A DNA stretch of 64,000 nucleotides from Bacteroidota bacterium (lineage in GTDB: Bacteria > Bacteroidota > Rhodothermia > Rhodothermales > UBA10348). A model generated the notes under the pieces. The model ran no database searches, was not told the origin of the DNA, and saw only the letters and a list, made by a program, of their open reading frames with translations. Positions 8,574 to 18,075 of this stretch are shown here, piece by piece. Both the position numbers and the translations under genes were made by a program. Numbering within the stretch: the first letter of the stretch is position 1; each line of letters begins with the position of its first letter. The stretch spans positions 1-64,000 of the forward strand of contig JADFHF010000005.1 of assembly GCA_022567305.1 (NCBI GenBank), written 5' to 3'.

Positions 8574-9086
8574 CTAGTTGGCCGAAAGACCGATCGCGTA
8601 TTCACGCTCGGTCTTTAGAACGATCGATTTCGAGTCAATGGCATGCGAAATGGCAAGGATCCCCTCCAAATGATCGCATTCGTGTTGAAGCAATTCAGAG
8701 AGAAACGTGAGCTTCGTCGAATGCTCGTTCCAATCAAGATCTCGATAGGTGACTGTACAACTTTTGTATCGTCGGACACGGACAAGTAGTTCAGGAAAGC
8801 TCATGCAATCATCCCAGAGTTCGATCATCTCAGAACTGAAGTTGCTCAGCACAGGATTGATAAACACCGTCGGTTCGTCAGTGAACATGTATACAAGTCT
8901 TTTCAGCACACCGATTTGAGGGGCAGCAACGGCCCGTGCGGGTCCCCACTCGTCTCGGAAGTGCATCAACGTATCGTGCAAGTCCGTGACGACTCGAGTC
9001 ATTTCACTCAGTTCCTGTCGTTCAACCGGACGACTGACTTCGTAGAGTTTTGGATTGCCGAGACGCAGCAATTTCTGAACAGCCAT
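8574..9086 (-). CDS. def: Peptide deformylase, divergent
   Basis: Metalloenzyme that removes the N-formyl group from new proteins. The metal motif QHECDH (HExxDH) and the cysteine ligand in DDCMSFPE are present. Motif 1 is ARAVAAPQIG instead of the usual GxGxAAPQ and motif 2 is DDCMS instead of EGCLS, so this is a divergent member with all three metal ligands kept. The start at 9086 (MAVQKLLRLGNPKLY) matches the family N-terminus; an upstream ATG at 9119 would add 11 residues. It is probably co-transcribed with nth. Confidence 0.82.
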   Translation of the reverse strand: MAVQKLLRLGNPKLYEVSRPVERQELSEMTRVVTDLHDTLMHFRDEWGPARAVAAPQIGVLKRLVYMFTDEPTVFINPVLSNFSSEMIELWDDCMSFPELLVRVRRYKSCTVTYRDLDWNEHSTKLTFLSELLQHECDHLEGILAISHAIDSKSIVLKTEREYAIGLSAN

Positions 9087-9254
9087 TCTCTTCTGGGTCC
9101 ACTTCAGAAATATTTTCATGAAAAGTAACGCATCTCGCTTCTTTCTACCGGCAGACCACCGGGATTAATCCTCAACCATGGCCATGCAAATCTGGCAAAA
9201 ACATTGCAATACAGTACGCAATGAATTACCATTTCAGCCCAACAGTCAAAATCT

Positions 9255-10766
9255 GTGTCGAGTAAACTTTCAACTGGATATCAACTAGTCAGACGCTTCG
9301 TCAGACTACTCGTACGAGTCTTCTTTCGAGAGATCGTTTACGAGGGGCTCGATCGTATTCCTCGGGACGCAGGGGGTCTGATTGTCGCATGGCACCCCAA
9401 TGGATTGGTCGATCCGGCGCTTATACTTTCGAATTTTCCCGGGAAGATCATTTTCGGAGCGAGACACGGCCTCTTCAGCTGGCCCATACTCGGATGGCTC
9501 ATAAAACGAATCGGTACGGTTCCGATTTACCGATCTCAGGACCTCGAAACGATGAGCCGGGCCGAGGCCTTGAAAGCGAATCAGGAGAGCCTGAATACCA
9601 TGGCTGATGAATTGGCCAGCGGTTCATTTTCGGCCCTTTTTCCTGAAGGAATCAGCCATGACGAGCCCCATCTTACAGAGATTAAGACCGGAGCCGCCAG
9701 ATTGTACTACCGCGCTCGTGCCAAATCTTCTCCGAGCGCTCCCCCACCGGTTATCATCCCCGTGGGACTTCACTACGATCGAAAGGCCATTTTTCGGTCG
9801 CGGGTACTCGTGACATTCCACGAGCCGATCGATCTGCCGTCGCATTTGGACGTTAATCCCAGTGAAGACGAGCCCATAAACGTCCATCGAGCTCGATATC
9901 GCGAGCTTACGGAATTGATCGAGCATACGCTAGTTGAGGTCGTGAGAGCCACGGAGGATTGGAATCTGCATCAACTCATGCATCGCGCCAGAAAGCTCAT
10001 GCGTGCCGAACGTTCATACAGAGCGGGTGCCCGACCGGATGCGCCCTCGATAACGGAGCGGGACCTGGGGTTTGCCCGAGTCTGGTACGGTTATCGGGCT
10101 CGACTTAAGACGCATCCGGATGAGATCTTAGCCCTCACAAAAGAGCTTGCCGAGTACGATAAGATGATACGCGCGGTCGGACTCGAAGATTTTGAGCTGA
10201 CGGGACCGATTAAACTGTCCTCCCCGACCTGGTTTGGCTTGCTCACACTTCAGTTTGCTACGGTGTACCTCTTTCTTCCACCAATCATCATTGTGGGTTA
10301 CGTGATCAATGTCATTCCATATTTCCTGCTGAAAGGACTTGATCGCTTCTATACACGGGAATACAAGGACGCTGCCACCGTAAAGATGCTCGGCGGTGCG
10401 GTTCTATTCCCACTGACGTGGGGCGTTGCCGCTATTCTGGCTGCGAGAGGAAGCCAGGAACTTCATCTGATGTTTCCGACTATTCCGGACGTACCCGTCC
10501 TTGTCGCTGTCCTAACGATCATTTTCGCAATGATCAGCGGCTTTCTTGCATTAAGATATAATGAGCTGTCGCAGGAGACTTATCGAGCAATCCGGGTTCA
10601 AATCACAAAAACAAAAAAAAAGGAATCGATTGAACAATTGGTTGCAGAACGGGCTCGATTGTTCGAAAGAGTATCGCTTCTGGAAGTGGGATTAGATCTT
10701 CCGGGTCAAGTCGCACCTGACGGTCGAATTGTATCCAGCGAGACCGTTTTGCCACGACCGGGCTGA
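9255..10766 (+). CDS. Membrane-associated 1-acylglycerol-phosphate acyltransferase family protein
   Basis: PlsC-like acyltransferase of the glycerol-phosphate acyltransferase superfamily, expected to act in phospholipid synthesis at the inner membrane. The catalytic histidine box is WHPNGLVDP and the phosphate-binding block is LFPEGISHDEPHLTEIKTGAARL, typical of the larger Gat-like subgroup. The C-terminal half (from about residue 310) has hydrophobic segments around 320-345, 375-390 and 400-430, then a basic, coiled-coil-like tail. GTG start; no ATG fits before the conserved domain. It precedes uvrC by 69 bp in the same direction. Confidence 0.85.
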   Translation: MSSKLSTGYQLVRRFVRLLVRVFFREIVYEGLDRIPRDAGGLIVAWHPNGLVDPALILSNFPGKIIFGARHGLFSWPILGWLIKRIGTVPIYRSQDLETMSRAEALKANQESLNTMADELASGSFSALFPEGISHDEPHLTEIKTGAARLYYRARAKSSPSAPPPVIIPVGLHYDRKAIFRSRVLVTFHEPIDLPSHLDVNPSEDEPINVHRARYRELTELIEHTLVEVVRATEDWNLHQLMHRARKLMRAERSYRAGARPDAPSITERDLGFARVWYGYRARLKTHPDEILALTKELAEYDKMIRAVGLEDFELTGPIKLSSPTWFGLLTLQFATVYLFLPPIIIVGYVINVIPYFLLKGLDRFYTREYKDAATVKMLGGAVLFPLTWGVAAILAARGSQELHLMFPTIPDVPVLVAVLTIIFAMISGFLALRYNELSQETYRAIRVQITKTKKKESIEQLVAERARLFERVSLLEVGLDLPGQVAPDGRIVSSETVLPRPG

Positions 10767-10835
10767 ACAATCAAAAGAACTGGCCGTTTCTGAGACCCCG
10801 GTATCCCCGATCTAACCGTCCGTTCGTTTCGCCCG

Positions 10836-12689
10836 ATGAGCCCCGAGTTATTAAGTAAGCTTGCTGCACTTCCGAGGCGTCCTGGTGTCTACCAACACAA
10901 GGACGAAGACGGAAAAGTGCTCTACGTCGGCAAAGCGAAGAATCTGCGGGCTAGAGTCAACTCTTATTTCCATGCGAGCCGGAATTTGGATGGTCGCCTT
11001 CGAATATTGGTCAATAAAATTCGCGACGTCGAAGTCATCGAAACGGATACCGAAGGCGAAGCTTTGATCCTGGAGAACAACCTGATCAAACAGCTTCGAC
11101 CCCGCTACAACATCCATCTCCGGGATGACAAATCGTATCCATTCATCTGCATTAAGAACGAAGGATTTCCTCGCGTCTTTTCCACTCGAAGAATAAAAAG
11201 GGATGGTTCAAAATATTTTGGACCGTATACGAACGTTCGACAGATGAACAATTTGCTTGATGCGATTCGGTCCATTTTCCGCCTGCGTACGTGTTCATTG
11301 AGATTGGCCCCTGAACCCATAGCCGCGGGAAAATTTGACGTCTGCCTTCAGTACCACATCAAAAAATGCGACGCGCCCTGCGTGGGGTATCAGAGCCAGG
11401 AATCGTACGACAGTGTCATCCGTCAGGTTGAACAACTTCTGAACGGAAAAACCGAGACGCTGATCGCCCTTCTCAAAGACGAGATGACGCGCCTCTCGGA
11501 AAACATGGACTACGAAGAAGCGGCGACGCTTAGAGACCAAGTATCCGCACTAAAGAAGTATGCCGAAAAACAGAAAGTCGTGAGCCAGGACCCCATCGAC
11601 AGAGACATGTTTGCAGTTGCCGTAGACCGAGAAGAGAACATCGCCTGCGGGGTGATTTTTCAGATGAGAGAAGGCAAAATCATCGGTCGGCAACAAAAGT
11701 ATCTGCATCGAATCGAGGATCAGTCCGACGAGACGGTCATGCAGGTGCTTCTCGAACGGTATTACACGGAAGCCACTTTTTTCCCTCAGGAAATTATTCT
11801 TTCGAACGCGTGCGACAACCTGACGCCCGTCTCGGAATTACTCCTCGAACAGGCCGATCACAAAGTCACCATCAAAGAACCGAAACGAGGTGACAAAGCG
11901 GCGCTCGCCCGCATGGTTCACCGAAATGCCGTCCTTGTCCTGGAGGAATACAAACTTCAAAAACAGCAAAGAGATAAAGGGAAAATTCCCCACGCCATCT
12001 CGTCACTTCAGAAAGACCTGCTCCTGCCTCGACTCCCCAGACGGATTGAGTGTATCGACGTCTCGCATCTCGGCGGTACGGGTGTCGTCGCCTCGTGCGT
12101 CGTGTTCGCAGACGGAAAGCCCAAAAAACGCGACTATCGAACATACAAGGTCAGATCGGTCGGAAGCGGTCGTTCGGACGACTATCAATCCATGCGAGAA
12201 GTCATCGCCAGGAGATACGCTCGTGTCGTAGAAGAAAATGGTCCGTGGCCGGACTTGCTCGTGGTGGATGGTGGGAAAGGCCAACTTTCGAGCGCTGTCA
12301 CGGCTCTGAAGGACGTTGAAGCCTATGGGAAATTCCCGGTTGTTGGACTTGCGAAACGACTGGAGGAAGTCTTTTTTCCAGGCGACCAGGAAGCAAGATT
12401 CATCCCGAAAACAAGCTCCTCACTTCAGCTGCTTCAACGCGTCCGAAATGAGGCGCATCGATTTGCCGTGGAGTTTCAAAGGAAACAGCGTTCGAAGAAA
12501 ACACTACACAGCGAATTGCTCGAGATCCCAGGTGTTGGACCTCAAACCGTGAGAAAACTGATCCGAAAATTCGGTTCCGTACACCGAGTTAAACATGCCG
12601 ATGTCGATTCGCTGGTCGATACAGTAGGGACGGCGCACACCGAACGCTTACTCGCTCACTTCAAGAAGTCGATTCTACAGGAGCGCTAG
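10836..12689 (+). CDS. uvrC: Excinuclease ABC subunit C
   Basis: Dual-incision nuclease of nucleotide excision repair, acting with UvrA and UvrB. The N-terminal GIY-YIG domain shows PGVYQHKDEDGKVLYVGKAK, the UVR domain lies near residues 200-235 (MDYEEAATLRDQVSALKK), and the RNase-H-like nuclease carries IECIDVSHLGGTGVVASCVV and LVVDGGKGQL. A helix-hairpin-helix pair (LEIPGVGPQTVRKLIRKFGS) ends the protein. 617 residues is the standard length. Its stop overlaps the convergent outer-membrane gene by four bases. Confidence 0.97.
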   Translation: MSPELLSKLAALPRRPGVYQHKDEDGKVLYVGKAKNLRARVNSYFHASRNLDGRLRILVNKIRDVEVIETDTEGEALILENNLIKQLRPRYNIHLRDDKSYPFICIKNEGFPRVFSTRRIKRDGSKYFGPYTNVRQMNNLLDAIRSIFRLRTCSLRLAPEPIAAGKFDVCLQYHIKKCDAPCVGYQSQESYDSVIRQVEQLLNGKTETLIALLKDEMTRLSENMDYEEAATLRDQVSALKKYAEKQKVVSQDPIDRDMFAVAVDREENIACGVIFQMREGKIIGRQQKYLHRIEDQSDETVMQVLLERYYTEATFFPQEIILSNACDNLTPVSELLLEQADHKVTIKEPKRGDKAALARMVHRNAVLVLEEYKLQKQQRDKGKIPHAISSLQKDLLLPRLPRRIECIDVSHLGGTGVVASCVVFADGKPKKRDYRTYKVRSVGSGRSDDYQSMREVIARRYARVVEENGPWPDLLVVDGGKGQLSSAVTALKDVEAYGKFPVVGLAKRLEEVFFPGDQEARFIPKTSSSLQLLQRVRNEAHRFAVEFQRKQRSKKTLHSELLEIPGVGPQTVRKLIRKFGSVHRVKHADVDSLVDTVGTAHTERLLAHFKKSILQER

Positions 12690-13459
12690 AGGATAATCGA
12701 CAGTCCCGCTCCGAATAGCGTATCCGGTGACTCATGTGTCAGGCCGAGACCGAGATGAACGTCCAACTGAAGATTATCCTGTACCAAGTATGCCAGGCCG
12801 GTGTGAAGAATGAGTTCCATCTCACCAATATCCGGTATCGAGGCGGCCATTTCCAAAAACGAACTCAACGATTTAGCAACGGGCCGACTGACGACGACTG
12901 TTCCGCCGACCTCCAGGTCAACACCAGTATCGCTCCCGGCAAGGGAAACTGTGACTTGAGTTCCCAGGCTGTACGTATCGTTGAGCTCAATGCCTCCGGC
13001 CAGAATGGTCTCGATGCTCAGATGGTCACTGCCAATGTCATCGTCCCCCGTCGGTAACTCTATCGTAGCAATGGCCGCCGTTTCCCACCCGTCAAGGAGA
13101 TCATGAATCTCGAGCTTGGCACCCACTTTCAGATCGCCTATTCCGCTGGCAAATTCCCTGTCTTCGTAGTCGGGAATCCCAATTCGAAGCTCGAGGCCGC
13201 CCTTGAAGCCGATTCGAACGAGCGTTTCGGGAAGCGAGAATGTGCTGACGGGGCCGTCGTCGACCAGTGAAAATCCACCCTCGATCTGGACCGATCCTTT
13301 GGGTACCGACACTCCGCTCTCGGTAAAGTCCGGGCGATCGGTAATAATGGCATCCTGAGCATTCGCACTCGGTCCGACGAACAAGAGCAAAAAGAGTCCC
13401 AGTAGGGTACGAAGCAGGTTAGGTGGATTCATTGATAGATTCAGGAGATTGGTTTTCAA
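12686..13459 (-). CDS. Outer-membrane MetA-pathway-of-phenol-degradation family protein
   Basis: Putative outer-membrane transporter of the Phenol_MetA_deg family; no substrate can be named. It has a signal peptide (LLRTLLGLFLLLFVGPSANA) and then ITDRPDFTESGVSVPKGSVQ, the family hallmark. Alternating beta strands follow and the protein ends in hydrophobic, barrel-like strands (GLGLTHESPDTLFGAGLSII). 257 residues fits. A second ATG nine codons in is equally possible. Convergent with uvrC. Confidence 0.75.
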   Translation of the reverse strand: MKTNLLNLSMNPPNLLRTLLGLFLLLFVGPSANAQDAIITDRPDFTESGVSVPKGSVQIEGGFSLVDDGPVSTFSLPETLVRIGFKGGLELRIGIPDYEDREFASGIGDLKVGAKLEIHDLLDGWETAAIATIELPTGDDDIGSDHLSIETILAGGIELNDTYSLGTQVTVSLAGSDTGVDLEVGGTVVVSRPVAKSLSSFLEMAASIPDIGEMELILHTGLAYLVQDNLQLDVHLGLGLTHESPDTLFGAGLSIIL

Positions 13460-13475
13460 CGACTGTAATTATGGG

Positions 13476-14401
13476 CTAGGGTGATCGGCGGACCCGAAGT
13501 TCGAAAACATCGAGACGCGCATAGTGACCGGCAATATCCAACTGCCCTCTAGGTCCAGACCGTTGGCTTTTGGCAACCTCTGCATGCAAGATGGATTCCT
13601 CTTCCACTGCCGGCCCGTCCACATTTTTCCGTCAGGATCAACGATTAAACTTTCATCCGGATTCAGCCAACCGTCCATGTCTCGGAGAAATTCGCTCTTG
13701 AATGACAACAAATCCAAAATATCGTCCATATGCATGGCGGATCCACAGCCGATAACAAAAGATCTGCATTCCTTAGCGATGGGCCTGAGGGTTGATTACC
13801 AGAGTTCTTTTCGATCCCACGTAGAAGCGGCCATGATCTGCCTACCCCATGCCGTCAGCGCATTCCGTGCAAGCAGCATGTAATTTTCCCGGCAGAAGAG
13901 TCCACTCAAGCGAGCGAACGGAAGCGAATCTACCTCGAGATCACTATCGTCACCTCTCCCCCAGACCAATCTTTCAGCGGCAGTTGGGATCAATTTTCGA
14001 TGCCTTCCAAGGATTTAACCATCAGCTCCGATGTAAATAAGCCTACTAAAAATGGTTAAGTCGCTCGCCTCGGAATTTCTCACGTTGACGGGAATGGCTA
14101 CGACGACACCGGCATTTTCGCGACCGTGAAAAGTAAATCAGTTGCCGATCCAGGGATGGAGACAGAATTCTCACGTAGAATCGCATAAATCTCGCAAAGT
14201 GGATGTGTCTTCACCGGAGGAATGAACCAGGTCCACAGTGGATATTCCGGTAGAATTCCATCCGGGAAATCGGTGATTTTTGCTCCGGACGCTCCTCTTT
14301 CTTCGATCACGCGACACGCTTTCTCGACACTCGCACCCGGATCCATGAATAGCAGGAGTAGCCTGAACAGCGGCGATTATAAACTTCTCTGATTTCGCCA
14401 T
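13476..14401 (-). pseudogene. Nitrilase pseudogene with several frameshifts
   Basis: A decayed carbon-nitrogen hydrolase of the nitrilase branch, about 308 codons overall, split over several frames. Successive matches are: start MAKSEKFIIAAVQATPAI (14401), then SVEKACRVIEERGASGAKI and LPEYPLWTWFIPPVKTHPL in another frame (14346-14098). Then PTAAERLVWGRGDDSDL and the catalytic-cysteine block LFCRENYMLLARNALTAWG (13993-13796), LSFKSEFLRDMDGWLNPDES with IVDPDGK (13735 onward), and a final frame ending GHYARLDVFELRVRR with TAG at 13476. The VFPE glutamate position reads DFPDG. The gene cannot make a working enzyme. Confidence 0.85.
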
Positions 14402-14423
14402 CTTCAAGTCGTATGACGCGAGT

Positions 14424-14879
14424 TTAATGACCCTTGGGTGGAGGCGTCTGCCAAAGTACTTGCCAGATCTTCCATTCTCCATCCCGTTTCGCAAGAAGCA
14501 TATAGTCCGATCCCCAAAATGCCGTTAATTTTACGCTGGCGGTCTGATCCATCACATCGTAAATCTCAATCTCCTTCGGCGCCGAAGCCGGTGCGTAATT
14601 TTTTCGCCGGCGAACATTTCGTACGTAGTCGAACATCTCTTCGAATGACATGGGAGACACCATGTATTCTCCCGAATCCGAATGACTGGGAATATAGAAA
14701 CCCCTCTTATTCACTTCCGAAAAAACTCCCATAGCAATTTTGGTCGAGTCCCCTTCATAGAATCCCTCTACATAATTGAGAACCGCTCGTCTGACTCCTT
14801 CCTCATTTTCCGACGACTGAGCTAGTGACAGTAGCGGGATAACCAGCCATAGGACGAATACACATCTCACTAATTTCAT
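14424..14879 (-). CDS. Secreted NTF2-like protein (putative lumazine-binding/SnoaL-type)
   Basis: 151-residue exported protein with a signal peptide (MKLVRCVFVLWLVIPLLSLA). The mature part resembles the NTF2-like Lumazine_bd_2/DUF4440 group: VRRAVLNYVEGFYEGDSTKI near the N-terminus and the final strands ASVKLTAF, DYMLLAKRDGEWKIWQVLW. No enzymatic function can be assigned. The ATG at 14879 is preferred over one 19 codons upstream because GGAGGT lies seven bases before it and the signal peptide begins there. It lies just upstream of the nitrilase remnant in the same direction. Confidence 0.75.
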   Translation of the reverse strand: MKLVRCVFVLWLVIPLLSLAQSSENEEGVRRAVLNYVEGFYEGDSTKIAMGVFSEVNKRGFYIPSHSDSGEYMVSPMSFEEMFDYVRNVRRRKNYAPASAPKEIEIYDVMDQTASVKLTAFWGSDYMLLAKRDGEWKIWQVLWQTPPPKGH

Positions 14880-15063
14880 TTTTTGACCTCCATAATTATG
14901 GATGCTGATGTGAGATTGCCCTACGCCCGGTGTCAATTCTTGTTACATCTTTCGGTGAATACGATACGTACACATATTGCTTCCTCAGTTGCCCTGGGGC
15001 ATATTAGAGGGTCCAGGCCTGTAGGCCTCGCTCAGTATCATCGCTCGTTAGACGAGATGTCAA

Positions 15064-15482
15064 ATGCGTAGAGTATTAGGTATTGTCGCCGGTTTAGTGA
15101 CCGGATTTATTCTTATCTATTTACTCGAAAAGCTTGGTCACCTCATTTTTCCGCCTCCTGAAGGGATTGATATGATGAATCGGGAGGAGTTAGCCCGGAT
15201 AATGGATGAAATTTCCTTCGGCGGCTTTTTGTCGGTGGTGATGCCTGGTTTATCGGAACACTCGGTGCTGCTTACGTAGCGACACGCGTCGGACAGTACA
15301 CTACGATGATGGCCGCGTACATCATTGGAGGCGTCGGAATTGGTTTTAGTGCCATCAACTTTCTCTCTATTCCCCACCCTACATGGATGATCGTGGCGGG
15401 ACTCGTGGCGTTTGCTGGAGGGGCTTACCTTGGGGGCGAGATGGCGTTGTGGAGAGATCCCGATAAAGAATTAGATGAGTAA
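15064..15482 (+). pseudogene. Small membrane protein gene with a frameshift
   Basis: Not recognised by family. The first frame reads MRRVLGIVAGLVTGFILIYL and continues to a stop at about 15279. The second frame continues the same kind of protein (AWFIGTLGAAYVATRVGQYT, later MMAAYIIGGVGIGFSAINFL and a last segment MIVAGLVAFAGGAYLGGEMA) up to TAA at 15480-15482. The switch is at or near a run of five T (15226-15230). Joined, it would be about 139 residues with four hydrophobic segments. It overlaps the DUF2461 start by eight bases. A real frameshift and a homopolymer consensus error look the same here. Confidence 0.65.
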
Positions 15483-16161
15483 TCCATATATAACACCGAG
15501 CCTATTTTCTTTTTTTCGGGACCTGAAAAAGAACAATGATCGAGATTGGTTCAATGCCAATAGAACTCGGTACCTGGAGTCGGTACGCGATCCGCTGTTG
15601 CAACTGATTACAGACTTCGGTCCGCTCCTGTCTTCGATCAGTCCGCATTTTCTAGCCATCCCGAAAGCAAACGGCGGCTCGCTATTTAGAATCTATCGGG
15701 ATGTTCGCTTTTCGAAAAACAAGGATCCGTATAAAACGCATGCCGGCGTTCACTTTCGTCACGAGGCAGGAAAAAACGCCCACGCCCCGGGTTTTTATCT
15801 ACATATAGAACTGGGGGCAGCGTTTATTGCCCTCGGGCTCTGGCAACCCGAGATGTCTGTTCTTACAAACATCCGGCGGACTATTGCTGACGATCCGGAT
15901 TTGTGGACCGAGATCATTTCCGAAAAGGACTTCTCCGACACTTATAATCTGGAAGGGTCCAGCTTGAAGCGACCTCCGAAAGGATTCGACGCTGAGCATC
16001 CACTGATCGACGAAATCAAGCGAAAAGACTTCATCGCCGTGAGCCGCATCAGCAAAGATGAAGCGATGGCGCCCGATTTCTTAGTAAATCTGGCCGAGAC
16101 GTGGGGTCGCGGGCGGCGATTCGCCGAGTTTCTTACGTTGGCCTCGGGGCATCCGTTCTAG
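15475..16161 (+). CDS. DUF2461 family protein
   Basis: Cytoplasmic protein of the DUF2461/TIGR02453 family, function unknown. Characteristic stretches are FFRDLKKNNDRDWFNANRTR at the N-terminus, FRIYRDVRFSKNKDPYKTHAG near residue 65 and GFYLHIELGAAFIALGLWQP near 105. 228 residues is the normal length. Its ATG overlaps the end of the frameshifted membrane gene, suggesting coupling, and its stop overlaps the convergent radical SAM gene by four bases. Confidence 0.9.
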   Translation: MSNPYITPSLFSFFRDLKKNNDRDWFNANRTRYLESVRDPLLQLITDFGPLLSSISPHFLAIPKANGGSLFRIYRDVRFSKNKDPYKTHAGVHFRHEAGKNAHAPGFYLHIELGAAFIALGLWQPEMSVLTNIRRTIADDPDLWTEIISEKDFSDTYNLEGSSLKRPPKGFDAEHPLIDEIKRKDFIAVSRISKDEAMAPDFLVNLAETWGRGRRFAEFLTLASGHPF

Positions 16162-17219
16162 ACAGCTTCGTCAAAAAGACTGATCTGGCCGTTCCTGATT
16201 CTTCGAAAAAGTGTGGTGTTCAGGGATATACTCTCCTCATTCAAATGCAGTTTTTGCACGGACAATTTGAACAGGCGATTCAGAACGTCTGCCCACACGC
16301 CTTCGCCCCGCATTCGCACTCCAAACCTCGAGTCGGTTAGCGCCCCACCACGCATTGAGCGGAGACGACCCAGCACTTTCTTCTCTCTCTCCGGATAGTG
16401 CATTTGTAACCACTCCCTGAACAATATTTCAACAGATCGAGGGAGTCGGAGCAACATATACGCGGCGGATGTTGCACCGCTGTCGACAGCGGCTTTCAAG
16501 ATTGCCGGCAATTCTTGGTCTGTAAGACCAGGGATAACTGGCGCAACAAACACAGAGACGGGCACTCCAGCACTGCTCAGCTTTTCGATCACCTGCAAGC
16601 GACGGGCGGGTCGAGAGGTTCGCGGCTCCAACTTGCCGATCAGTTTGTCATCCAGACTCGTAATCGATACCGCTACGCTCACAAGATTCAATTTCGCCAT
16701 CTCGGCCAACAAATCAAGATCTTTCGTAATCCTGTAATTCTTGGTGATGATTCCTACGGGATTTCTATAGCGGAGAAAAACGTCAAGGCACGCTCGGGTG
16801 AGTCGCAATTTTGATTCGACGGGTTGATAAGGATCCGTATTCCCCGAGAGTACGACGGTCTGCGGACTCCATCGTTGACGTTCGAATTCTTCTGCCATTA
16901 ATCCAGGCACGTCTTTCTTGACAAGAATTTTGGTCTCGAAATCAAGACCCGAGGAGAAACCCAGATATTCATGCGAAGGTCGAGCATAGCAATAGATGCA
17001 TCCGTGTTCGCAGCCCCGGTACGGATTTAGGCTGAACGTGAAAGGAAGATCAGGTGAGCTGTTCCTGGAAAAAGGGGATCGGGAATGGTCAAGATAGAAT
17101 TCGGTCTCGCGGCCGATTGGACAGCCTGGATCGCGTTCAATGTGAAATTTATTGAATCGATTCGGAGGGTTTGACGCCGTTCCGCGACCCTTGATTCTCA
17201 TCAATTGGATGTCTTCCAT
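16158..17219 (-). CDS. PA0069-family radical SAM protein
   Basis: Radical S-adenosylmethionine protein, substrate unknown. RGRGTASNPPNRF at the N-terminus and the cluster motif NPYRGCEHGCIYCYAR (CX3CX2C) are the group's hallmarks, followed by VLSGNTDPYQPVE and VSVAVSITSLDD. 353 residues matches the PA0069-like family, related to spore photoproduct lyase-like proteins; a DNA-repair role is often suggested for the group but is not shown here. Convergent with the DUF2461 gene and divergent from bcp. Confidence 0.88.
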   Translation of the reverse strand: MEDIQLMRIKGRGTASNPPNRFNKFHIERDPGCPIGRETEFYLDHSRSPFSRNSSPDLPFTFSLNPYRGCEHGCIYCYARPSHEYLGFSSGLDFETKILVKKDVPGLMAEEFERQRWSPQTVVLSGNTDPYQPVESKLRLTRACLDVFLRYRNPVGIITKNYRITKDLDLLAEMAKLNLVSVAVSITSLDDKLIGKLEPRTSRPARRLQVIEKLSSAGVPVSVFVAPVIPGLTDQELPAILKAAVDSGATSAAYMLLRLPRSVEILFREWLQMHYPEREKKVLGRLRSMRGGALTDSRFGVRMRGEGVWADVLNRLFKLSVQKLHLNEESISLNTTLFRRIRNGQISLFDEAV

Positions 17220-17371
17220 GGTCCTCTTCCCACGTGGTAATCCGATTTTCCGGGCAGGTCTTGTCTTCTCGGGAAGAAACCCTGATACGGGAACGTTCCT
17301 CTGAAAGGCTACGTTTTCAACCGGTCTTCATGTGCGGGGTTGCTCGACTCTCACGTACGCACATATACTCG

Positions 17372-17380
17372 TTATCCACA
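17372..17380 (+). other. DnaA box TTATCCACA
   Basis: A perfect consensus DnaA box, 16 bp before the bcp start and about 700 bp upstream of dnaA. It is the only exact consensus box seen in the dnaA neighbourhood and may be part of an extended origin or a regulatory site for bcp. Confidence 0.6.
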
Positions 17381-17395
17381 AATAACCAACATGCG

Positions 17396-17854
17396 ATGCC
17401 ACAAATCGGAGACCCCGCCCCATACTTCGAAGGATTAACTCAGGGAGGCGCACACGTCTCTCTTGATGACTATAAGGGAAAGCGACTTGCCCTCTACTTT
17501 TACCCGAGGGACCATACTCCTGGATGTACGAAACAGGCGTGCAATCTACGAGACAATTATACCATGCTGACTAAGAGCAGGATCGCGATTCTAGGGGTCT
17601 CAGACGACCCGGTCGAGAAACATGCGACGTTTGCGGCCAAATTCGACCTACCCTTTCCGCTGCTTGCAGATACGGAGAAAAAAACCTTGAACGCCTACGG
17701 GACTTTTGGAGAGAAAAAGTTGTACGGTCGGACCTATATGGGAACACTGAGAAAGACGTTTTTGATCGACGAAAACGGCCTGATCATCCATATTATAAAG
17801 AAACCCAAGGTTGGCGTCCACGCCGAAGAAATCCTGAAAGCTTTTGAAAACTGA
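17396..17854 (+). CDS. bcp: Thioredoxin-dependent peroxiredoxin, Bcp type
   Basis: Atypical 2-Cys peroxiredoxin that reduces hydrogen and organic peroxides using thioredoxin. The peroxidatic and resolving cysteines lie in YFYPRDHTPGCTKQACNLRD (C-X4-C), the Bcp/PrxQ pattern. DDPVEKHATFAAKFDLPFPL and TYMGTLRKTFLIDENG follow. The frame is open from 17234, but MPQIGDPAPYF at 17396 gives 152 residues, the usual size. It lies just upstream of dnaA. Confidence 0.93.
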   Translation: MPQIGDPAPYFEGLTQGGAHVSLDDYKGKRLALYFYPRDHTPGCTKQACNLRDNYTMLTKSRIAILGVSDDPVEKHATFAAKFDLPFPLLADTEKKTLNAYGTFGEKKLYGRTYMGTLRKTFLIDENGLIIHIIKKPKVGVHAEEILKAFEN

Positions 17855-17929
17855 GGGTCAGTTTAACCCAACTTTCGCGCCATTCATACGGCAAACAACT
17901 CGCCAAAATCAACTGTCTCGCCAGGTTAT

Positions 17930-17974
17930 TTCTCCACAATTTGTGTGTTGATAATAAGTGGCAAGTGTGGAAAA
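17930..17974. other. DnaA-box cluster upstream of dnaA
   Basis: Three DnaA-box-like 9-mers lie 100-150 bp before dnaA: TTCTCCACA (17930-17938, +), TTATCAACA on the minus strand (17946-17954) and TTTTCCACA on the minus strand (17966-17974). Boxes in this position usually serve dnaA autoregulation or form part of oriC. The stretch between them (around 17950-17957) is A/T-rich. Confidence 0.6.
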
Positions 17975-18075
17975 AAACCAGGGGGGTACGCCTTGCTAGA
18001 TGGGTGTAATCCTGCCTACCATAAGGTCACAGCATCACCTACCCATCTGACCGTTTTTAAAGCTGTTTATTATTA

